The notes below the pieces were generated by a model, which ran no database searches, was not told the DNA's origin, and saw only the letters and a list, made by a program, of their open reading frames with translations. This document shows, in pieces, positions 6,327-11,057 of a stretch of 11,057 nucleotides of DNA; within the stretch, counting starts at the first letter, position 1; every line of letters starts with the position of its first letter. The stretch comes from an archaeon (lineage in GTDB: Archaea > Hydrothermarchaeota > Hydrothermarchaeia > Hydrothermarchaeales > JALUUU01): positions 1 to 11,057 of the forward strand of contig JALUUU010000114.1 in assembly GCA_027021185.1 (NCBI GenBank), written 5' to 3'. Both the position numbers and the translations under genes were made by a program.

Positions 6327-6913
6327 CTGCCTCTCCTCGAGGGAGGCGGGGACACGAAGAGCTTGTACTTGGCCTTGCCGAAGCGGACATCCTCTTCCTC
6401 AAGCTCGATGATTATCCGCTTAACAATGAGCTTCTTGGGATCCGGCAGGGCCTTGATGCGGTTGGCTATGTCCTCGAAGGACTCGAAGGGCTTTTTCCTC
6501 CTCTCATCCAGGATCTCCCACATGAGCTTCTTCCCTATGCCCGGGATGAGCTCCAGGCTGTGAAGCCGAGTGCTTATCGCCCCCGCCTTATTGAAGAACT
6601 CCACGAAGTGGGACTCGTTTTTAGTGACCAGCTTGTCAATAACGAAGGGAAGCTCTGACTTGGCCGCGGAGCTCAGGTCCTTATAGCTTATCCGCCGCTT
6701 TATGTACTTTATCTTGTCCCTGTCGTCCTTCCCTATGTAGATTCTGTCATGGGGCTTGAACTCCACCCCCGGCTTCGGAACAATCTCCATGAGGGTTAAG
6801 AACTTCTCCCCGAGAGCGAGGATGAGGGGTTCCTTCTTGTATATTGGACGCTCATCCTCTGGATGACCGTGGGGCAAGAAGTCTAGGACGACAGCATAGT
6901 CCTCCATGCCCAT
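6323..6913 (-). CDS. DUF655 family protein (OB-fold-like plus helix-hairpin-helix)
   Basis: A 196-residue conserved archaeal protein of unknown exact function, described in the family literature as a predicted nucleic-acid-binding OB-fold protein. Residues about 1-70 (DYAVVLDFLPHG, LILALGEKFLTLMEIVP, DRIYIGKDDRDKIKYI) would be the OB-like part. Residues about 118-150 hold a clear helix-hairpin-helix, HSLELIPGIGKKLMWEIL followed by DERRKKPFESFEDIANRI, a non-specific DNA/RNA backbone-binding motif. The tail is basic (SRRGR). ATG 6913 follows the rpoF stop by one base, with GGGGGGAG inside the end of rpoF as ribosome-binding site; an internal ATG two codons later is possible. Its position between rpoF and ksgA recurs in archaea and suggests a role in transcription, rRNA processing or ribosome assembly (inference). 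Confidence 0.92.
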   Translation of the reverse strand: MGMEDYAVVLDFLPHGHPEDERPIYKKEPLILALGEKFLTLMEIVPKPGVEFKPHDRIYIGKDDRDKIKYIKRRISYKDLSSAAKSELPFVIDKLVTKNESHFVEFFNKAGAISTRLHSLELIPGIGKKLMWEILDERRKKPFESFEDIANRIKALPDPKKLIVKRIIIELEEEDVRFGKAKYKLFVSPPPSRRGR

Positions 6914-6914
6914 G

Positions 6915-7253
6915 TTACTCCCCCCGGATAACCCTTAATATCCCCTGTATCTCCTCCTTTGTTAGGGCGTACCTCTCCTTGGCGAAGATGGCACGCACAT
7001 CGGTTTCATCCTGCGGCATCAGATCAACGATCTTAACAGCCACATCCTCTTTGAGGCGCTCATTGGTTTTCATGAGCTCCTCTACCAGGCTCCTGGCCTC
7101 CTTGGCGCTGAGCTTGGCAAACTTGCTGAGATGATCGAGGGTGATCTTCTTCTCGTAGACAGGCTCCTCATCCTTCTTCATGGACTCCTCAAGGATCTCC
7201 CTGGCTTCGGAGCTTGTAATAACCCTTTCCTTATAAACTTTCTTACCAATCAT
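6915..7253 (-). CDS. rpoF: DNA-directed RNA polymerase subunit F (Rpb4)
   Basis: Small archaeal Rpb4 homologue that pairs with RpoE (Rpb7) to form the stalk of RNA polymerase, which binds emerging RNA and helps open-complex formation and termination. The 112 residues are normal for the family: N-terminal KKVYKERVITSSEAREIL, a helical middle (LDHLSKFAKLSAKEARSLVEEL) and the C-terminal HRDC-like segment containing KIVDLMPQDETDVRAIFAKERY followed by LTKEEIQGILRVI, a characteristic Rpb4 signature. The ATG at 7253 comes 4 bp after the L21e stop, with AGGAG from the end of L21e about 7 nt upstream. The L21e-rpoF-DUF655-ksgA order is a recurrent archaeal arrangement and fits this assignment. Confidence 0.95.
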   Translation of the reverse strand: MIGKKVYKERVITSSEAREILEESMKKDEEPVYEKKITLDHLSKFAKLSAKEARSLVEELMKTNERLKEDVAVKIVDLMPQDETDVRAIFAKERYALTKEEIQGILRVIRGE

Positions 7254-7257
7254 CTCC

Positions 7258-7548
7258 CTACTCCTGCAAAACGAGATGGACAGGCCTAGCTATGACCCTC
7301 TTCGTGGTGTTCCCGTCTCTCAACTCAACCAGGTAAGCCCTCCCCCTCTTCTCCACAACAACCCCTGTTTTGCCGTGGAATCTGGGATGGGGCTGGCCCT
7401 TCTGGATGCTGGGCTCGATGACGATGGAAACCCTGTTGCCTGGCTCGAACTCCTGGATCGCCCTGGAAACAGGTAGATCTCCCTTTGTCCGGACTTTTTT
7501 ACGCAGTTTGTGCCTTGTTTTGCTCCTGAAGCCTCGGGACCTCTCCAT
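7258..7548 (-). CDS. rpl21e: 50S ribosomal protein L21e
   Basis: Archaeal/eukaryotic large-subunit protein. The 96 residues match the family in length and order: a basic N-terminus (RSRGFRSKTRHKLRKKVRTKG), then IQEFEPGNRVSIVIEPSIQKG, the signature PHPRFHGKTGVVVEKRGRAY, and VELRDGNTTKRVIARPVHL. The SH3-like barrel expected from PHPRFHGKTG is complete. It is first in the compact operon running to the HemK-type gene. A TATAAATA box is centred 26.5 nt upstream of the ATG and no clear Shine-Dalgarno precedes it, so translation is probably leaderless. The 32-bp gap to srp54 contains only this promoter. Confidence 0.96.
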   Translation of the reverse strand: MERSRGFRSKTRHKLRKKVRTKGDLPVSRAIQEFEPGNRVSIVIEPSIQKGQPHPRFHGKTGVVVEKRGRAYLVELRDGNTTKRVIARPVHLVLQE

Positions 7549-7570
7549 AAACAGGACTCCATTTTTATGA

Positions 7571-7578
7571 TATTTATA
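7571..7578 (-). promoter_or_regulatory. Box A (TATA) promoter of the L21e operon, leaderless type
   Basis: TATAAATA on the minus strand within AAAGTATAAATATC, directly after the srp54 stop codon. Its centre is about 26.5 nt from the A of the L21e ATG (7548), which puts the expected transcription start at or next to the start codon. This is the cleanest promoter in the window. Confidence 0.7.
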
Positions 7579-7580
7579 CT

Positions 7581-8897
7581 TTACCTAAACTGACGCATCA
7601 TCTTCGCGAGGGGTCCGCGGGCAAATCCCCGCCTCTTGAAACCCTTCAATGCTTTCTTCATGAGGTTATAATAGCTTATGAGTTCCTTAACATCTTCCCT
7701 GGTGGTGCCTGACCCCATGGCTATCCTCCGTATCCTCGAGGCATTGAGGACTTTCGGCTTCTTCTTCTCCTCAATAGTCATGGAGTCGAGGATGTTGAGG
7801 AACCGCCTCATCTTCTCCTCCGTCATCTGGGACGCCTCCTTGGGAAGGGTCAGGCTCATCCCCGGGATCATCTTGAGGACGCTGCTCAGGGGGCCCATCT
7901 TGTTGATCGCCTCTATCTGAGCCTTGAGGTCCAGGAGGGTGAAGTCGCCTTTCAGGATGTCCTTAACTTCTTTCTCAGCAATCGTCTCCTTGGCCTTCTC
8001 CAGGAGGCTCTTCAGGTCCCCGAGTCCGATGAGCCGGGATATAAACCTCTCAGGGTCGAAGGGCTCGAGATCGTCAACCCTCTCCCCCGTGCCGATAAAC
8101 CTTACCGGGGCCCCTGTCTCGGCCACCGCAGACAATGCGCCGCCGCCTTTAGCTGATCCGTCGAGCTTTGTTAGTACAACCCCCGTTATCCCGATGGCGT
8201 CATGAAAGGCCCTGGCCTGGGCTCCCGCCTGCTGACCGATAGTGGCGTCTATTATGAGGAACTGCTCGTCCGGCTGGAACCTCTTCCTGAGCTCCATCAT
8301 CTCGGCGAAAAGGTCCTCCTCTCTTTTGTGCCTGCCGGCTGAGTCAAGAATAATCAGGTCCCTGCCTTTTGTGTGCTCCATTCCCCTGGATAGTATGGCC
8401 AGGGGGTCCTTTTCCTCAGGCTCACCGTAGACAGGGATGTTGAGGGGCTGGGCCAGCTGCCTGGCCTGCTCGTAGGCTGCCGGGCGATAGGTGTCCGTGA
8501 CTATTATGAAGGGCCTGGCCCCCCGCTTTTGATAGAAACGCGCAAGCTTAACCGCCGTGGTTGTTTTGCCAGAGCCCTGAAGGCCCACCAGCATTATCCT
8601 TCCCCGGGGGATAGCTCCGTCGCCCTTCGTAGGGCCGAGAAGCTTGACGAGCTCCTCGTAAAGAATCTTGATGACGTGCTCCCTCCTGCTCAGCCCTGCT
8701 GGAGGCTTTTCCTTAAGGGCCCTCTCCTCCACCGCCTTGGAGATCCCCATGACGAGCTTGACGCTGACATCGGCGCTGAGAAGGGCTCTCTGAAGGTCCC
8801 TCACCACCTCCTTAATAAGCCGCTCGTCCACTATCCCCGCAAGGGTTATTTTCCTGACCACGCCGCTCAGGGATTCTCCAAGCTTCTCAAGGACCAT
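7581..8897 (-). CDS. srp54: Signal recognition particle GTPase SRP54
   Basis: GTPase of the signal recognition particle; it binds 7S RNA and hydrophobic signal sequences emerging from the ribosome and docks with FtsY at the membrane. The 438 residues show the N domain (1-90), then the G domain with P-loop GLQGSGKT (105-112), DTYRPAAYEQ (135-144), DSAGRHKRE (185-193), TKLDGSAKGGG (243-253) and GTGERVDDLEPFDPERF (269-285), and the M domain (about 320-438) with MGPLSSVLKMIPG and SRIRRIAMGSGTTREDV, the RNA-binding part. The C-terminus is basic (GFARGPLAKMMRQFR). Length is typical for archaea. ATG 8897 fits the N-terminus MVLEKLGESL. The gene is divergent from the sensor gene across a 127-bp gap and has its own TATA-like box. 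Confidence 0.97.
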   Translation of the reverse strand: MVLEKLGESLSGVVRKITLAGIVDERLIKEVVRDLQRALLSADVSVKLVMGISKAVEERALKEKPPAGLSRREHVIKILYEELVKLLGPTKGDGAIPRGRIMLVGLQGSGKTTTAVKLARFYQKRGARPFIIVTDTYRPAAYEQARQLAQPLNIPVYGEPEEKDPLAILSRGMEHTKGRDLIILDSAGRHKREEDLFAEMMELRKRFQPDEQFLIIDATIGQQAGAQARAFHDAIGITGVVLTKLDGSAKGGGALSAVAETGAPVRFIGTGERVDDLEPFDPERFISRLIGLGDLKSLLEKAKETIAEKEVKDILKGDFTLLDLKAQIEAINKMGPLSSVLKMIPGMSLTLPKEASQMTEEKMRRFLNILDSMTIEEKKKPKVLNASRIRRIAMGSGTTREDVKELISYYNLMKKALKGFKRRGFARGPLAKMMRQFR

Positions 8898-8917
8898 GGT
8901 ACCTAATCAATACACCT

Positions 8918-8937
8918 TCCAATAAAAGCCTATTGGA
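8918..8937. repeat. Perfect 7-bp inverted repeat in the divergent promoter region
   Basis: TCCAATA and TATTGGA flank a 6-nt spacer. The repeat overlaps the srp54 TATA-like box, so a dimeric regulator bound here could block basal transcription factors. An RNA hairpin role is less likely because it falls upstream of the predicted start site. It may also be chance: one 7-bp repeat in 127 bp is only moderately surprising. Confidence 0.4.
8921..8927 (-). promoter_or_regulatory. TATA-like box of srp54, leaderless type
   Basis: Minus-strand TTTTATT centred 27 nt before the A of the srp54 ATG, matching the spacing of the L21e and dcd boxes. It lies wholly inside the inverted repeat at 8918-8937. The sequence is a weaker match to box A than the L21e one. 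Confidence 0.5.
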
Positions 8938-9024
8938 GCCAGTTATAGTTGTTACCATTCTCAGGTAATGTGCAACTGAGTACCTTCCTTGTGCCACGCT
9001 CTGGAATATTTCGAGCTGATTTAA

Positions 9025-11057
9025 ATGCCCCAAAAAGTTAATGCCGGAACTACTCCCCCGGGTAACCAGGGCGTATTGTCAATTATAGCCATCTACGTCC
9101 TCGTGGGCGGCCTGTGGATCCTTTTCTCAGACAGGCTGCTGTTTGAGATGGTCAAGGACCCTCAAGTCCTCACCCGGCTGCAGACCCTTAAGGGATGGAT
9201 CTTCGTCCTGGCCACTGCTGGGATGCTCTACCTCCTTATCCAGCGCAACCTGGAAACCCTTCGACGGTCCCAGAATGCCCTGCGGGAAAGCGAGGAGCGC
9301 TTCCGCTCCCTCACCAGGGATGTCCTCGACACCTCAGCCGTGGGGATGTTCATCCTGGACAGAGACTTCAGGGTAGTCTGGGTGAATAAGGCCCTGGAGC
9401 GCTACTTCGGCCTTCGACGGGAGGAGGTGATAGGCAGGGACAAGAGAAAGCTCATCCAGGAGAGAATCAAGAACCTCTTCGAGGATCCTGAGGAATTTGC
9501 AGATAGGGTCCTCGCCATGTACGACGACAACACCTATATCGAGAACTTCGAGTGCCATGTGCTGCCTGGTGAAGGCGTCGAAGAACGCTGGCTGGAGCAC
9601 TGGAGCCAGCCCATACACACCGGATTATACGCCGGGGGACGGATAGAGCACTACTATGACGTAACGGAGAGGAAAAAAACTGAGCAGAAGCTAAGGGAAT
9701 CGGAGGAGAAGTACAGGAACGCCGTGGAGGAGTCCCTCGTAGGTGTCTACATTATCCAGGACTACGTCTTTAAGTACGTGAACAACACCCTGGCCAGAAT
9801 CTTCGGCTACACCCGGGAGGAAATGGAGAACCGGCTGGGTCCCCTGGATCTGACCATGCCCGAGGACCGGGAAAAGGTTAGGAGGAACATTGAGAAAAGG
9901 ATCTCAGGGAACGAAAAGACCATCGAGTACGAGATCAACTGCAGGCGCAAAGACGGCGAACAGATCGCGGTCAACGTACTAGGAAGCCGGGCAACATATA
10001 AAGGAAGGCCCGCCGTCATCGGAACCCTAGTAGACATCACGGAGAAGAAAAAAGCAGAGAAAGAGCTAAGCGCCCTGAACCTCCAGCTCCTCAACCTCAT
10101 AGACGTGAACAGGGACATAGTCTCCACCCTCGACCTGGACGAGGTTCTTCGGCGCATCTGCGAGGCCGCCGTGAAGAGCCTGGGGGTGAAGATGTCCTGG
10201 ATAGGCTTGGCAGAAAAAAGAGATGACAGCGTAGTCCCCCGGGCATCCTATGGACCCATCGGGGAAAATGACGGCACAAAATGGAGGCAGCCCGGGCAGA
10301 GCCCCGGGGTAAAAGAGGCCCTGAGGAAAGGGCTTCCCCAGATCCAGAACCGCATCGACACCGACCCCGTGTACAGGGAGTGGTGGAGAGACGCCAGGGA
10401 AAAGGGATACAAGTCCTCCGCGGCCATGCCTCTACTGTCCCGGGGAAGGGTCCTGGGAGTCCTGAGCGTATACAGCGAGAAACCCGACTTTTTCACAGAA
10501 AACACCATCCGAATCCTGGAGAACTTCTCCTACCAGGCGGCGATAGCCCTGGAGAACGCCACTCTGTATGGGGAGGCTGAGCGGTTGAAGGAGTTCAACG
10601 AGAAGATAGTTCAGAACATGAAAGAAGGTGTCGTGGTGGAGGACGAAAAAGGCCGCATAACCTTCATTAACCCCCAGGCTGAGAAAATGCTCGGCTACAC
10701 CCAAGAGGAGCTTCTGGAAGAGCACTGGAGCAGGATAGTCTCCAAGAGGTACCTGAAGAAGGTGGAGAAAGAGACCAAGCTGCGCCCCAGGGGGATCTCG
10801 AGCAGGTACGAATGTGAAATAGTCAGAAAAAACGGCGAGATTGTTCCCATAATTAACAGCGCCACGCCCCTGTTCGAGAAAAACAAATTCAAAGGTGTTC
10901 TCTCCATCTTCACCGACATAAGCGAGCAGAAAAACAAGGAGGAAAGCCTCCGCAGGAAACTCATGAAGTACAGGATTGACTGGGGCAACATCTACTACGT
11001 CGGTGAACCCAGAATGGAGAGGGCGCTGGACGCCTTCCTGGACATAGTGGACATGGG
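9025..11057 (+). CDS. Membrane-anchored PAS-PAS-GAF-PAS sensor, probable DUF835 C-terminus, cut by window edge
   Basis: An uninterrupted frame of 677 codons, still open at the right edge. A TAA lies directly before ATG 9025, so this is the longest possible start. Residues 17-35 (VLSIIAIYVLVGGLWILFS) and 57-72 (GWIFVLATAGMLYLLI) are membrane helices joined by a short SDRLL...DP...LQTLK loop, a two-helix anchor seen in many PAS sensors. Then come PAS1 (about 91-215, ending DVTERKK), PAS2 (about 227-342, ending DITEKKKAEKEL), a GAF domain (about 355-512, SSAAMPLLSRGRVLGVLSVYS, QAAIALENA) and PAS3 (about 525-636, ending FTDISEQK). Short coiled linkers (LRESEEKY, KAEKELSALNLQ) join them. No HisKA H-box is visible after PAS3; instead KYRIDWGNIYYVGEPRMERALDAFLDIVDMG resembles the start of the archaeal DUF835 domain. 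Function is sensing; ligand and output are unknown. Confidence 0.9.
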   Translation, partial: MPQKVNAGTTPPGNQGVLSIIAIYVLVGGLWILFSDRLLFEMVKDPQVLTRLQTLKGWIFVLATAGMLYLLIQRNLETLRRSQNALRESEERFRSLTRDVLDTSAVGMFILDRDFRVVWVNKALERYFGLRREEVIGRDKRKLIQERIKNLFEDPEEFADRVLAMYDDNTYIENFECHVLPGEGVEERWLEHWSQPIHTGLYAGGRIEHYYDVTERKKTEQKLRESEEKYRNAVEESLVGVYIIQDYVFKYVNNTLARIFGYTREEMENRLGPLDLTMPEDREKVRRNIEKRISGNEKTIEYEINCRRKDGEQIAVNVLGSRATYKGRPAVIGTLVDITEKKKAEKELSALNLQLLNLIDVNRDIVSTLDLDEVLRRICEAAVKSLGVKMSWIGLAEKRDDSVVPRASYGPIGENDGTKWRQPGQSPGVKEALRKGLPQIQNRIDTDPVYREWWRDAREKGYKSSAAMPLLSRGRVLGVLSVYSEKPDFFTENTIRILENFSYQAAIALENATLYGEAERLKEFNEKIVQNMKEGVVVEDEKGRITFINPQAEKMLGYTQEELLEEHWSRIVSKRYLKKVEKETKLRPRGISSRYECEIVRKNGEIVPIINSATPLFEKNKFKGVLSIFTDISEQKNKEESLRRKLMKYRIDWGNIYYVGEPRMERALDAFLDIVDM

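Larger units (their letters stand above)
8898..9024. promoter_or_regulatory. Divergent intergenic region between srp54 and the sensor gene
   Basis: 127 bp separating the two divergent genes. Apart from the srp54 box and the inverted repeat I see a weak CTCAG/CTGAG inverted repeat (8960-8980, 11-nt loop) and a TTATAG (8943-8948) that could be a plus-strand box with a start near 8972. No tRNA or other RNA gene fits. The ribosome-binding site for the sensor gene is weak (GAGCTGAT before ATG 9025). Confidence 0.4.

Noticed and set aside
8898..9024. Possible tRNA or small RNA gene in the divergent gap
   Set aside because: No cloverleaf-like set of arms or TTCGA-type T-loop with matching stems is visible; only short inverted repeats.
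10248..10991. Minus-strand open frames opposite the sensor gene
   Set aside because: The plus strand carries a continuous PAS/GAF reading frame through this whole stretch; the antisense products are Ser/Phe/Leu-rich with no motif.
9025..11057. Classical sensor histidine kinase
   Set aside because: No HisKA H-box or HATPase motif is visible after the third PAS domain within the window; the remaining residues fit the start of DUF835 better, although the end is not seen.

Overview
The window comes from the chromosome of an archaeon on or near the euryarchaeal lineage. The evidence is archaeal-type ribosomal proteins (L21e, L10e), the Rpb4-type polymerase subunit RpoF, archaeal SRP54, a DUF655 protein, TATA-type (box A) promoters and a sensor that seems to end in a DUF835 domain. 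Base composition is moderately high in GC by eye. I cannot name the genus; an uncultivated, perhaps thermophilic lineage is a guess.

Layout. From the left edge to about 8.9 kb every gene is on the minus strand, so transcription runs right to left. In transcription order: srp54 (8897-7581); L21e, rpoF, DUF655, ksgA and a HemK-type methyltransferase (7548-4897); dcd (4863-2881), L10e (2829-2302); then an XRE regulator (2219-1794) and ppsA (1774 to the left edge, 3' end missing). The L21e-to-methyltransferase block is tightly packed: gaps are 4 bp or less and the last two junctions overlap by 4 bp (GTGA, ATGA). It links the ribosome, RNA polymerase stalk, 16S rRNA dimethylation and probably release-factor methylation. 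The one plus-strand gene starts at 9025, diverges from srp54 and runs off the right edge. It encodes a membrane-anchored PAS-PAS-GAF-PAS sensor whose visible C-terminus looks like the start of a DUF835 domain, not a histidine kinase.

Main discovery. The dCTP deaminase gene is interrupted in frame by a 468-residue intein (3112-4515) inside the conserved active-site motif VHA/TAGYIDPG. The intein has an N-terminal splicing block, a two-motif LAGLIDADG (DOD) homing endonuclease with both acidic residues present, an extra XRE-like helix-turn-helix after the endonuclease core, and a C-terminal splicing block. Its chemistry is unusual: Ser at position 1, Thr at +1, and neither the usual block F His (Gln here) nor the usual penultimate His (Ser here). 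Its DNA is clearly richer in A+T than the flanking extein.

Regulation. Three genes (srp54, L21e, dcd) have TATA-like boxes centred 26-27 nt upstream of the A of the start codon, the spacing expected for leaderless archaeal transcripts. Downstream operon genes instead mostly carry Shine-Dalgarno sequences. The srp54 TATA-like element lies inside a perfect 7-bp inverted repeat in the 127-bp divergent region. No tRNA, rRNA, CRISPR array or insertion sequence was seen.
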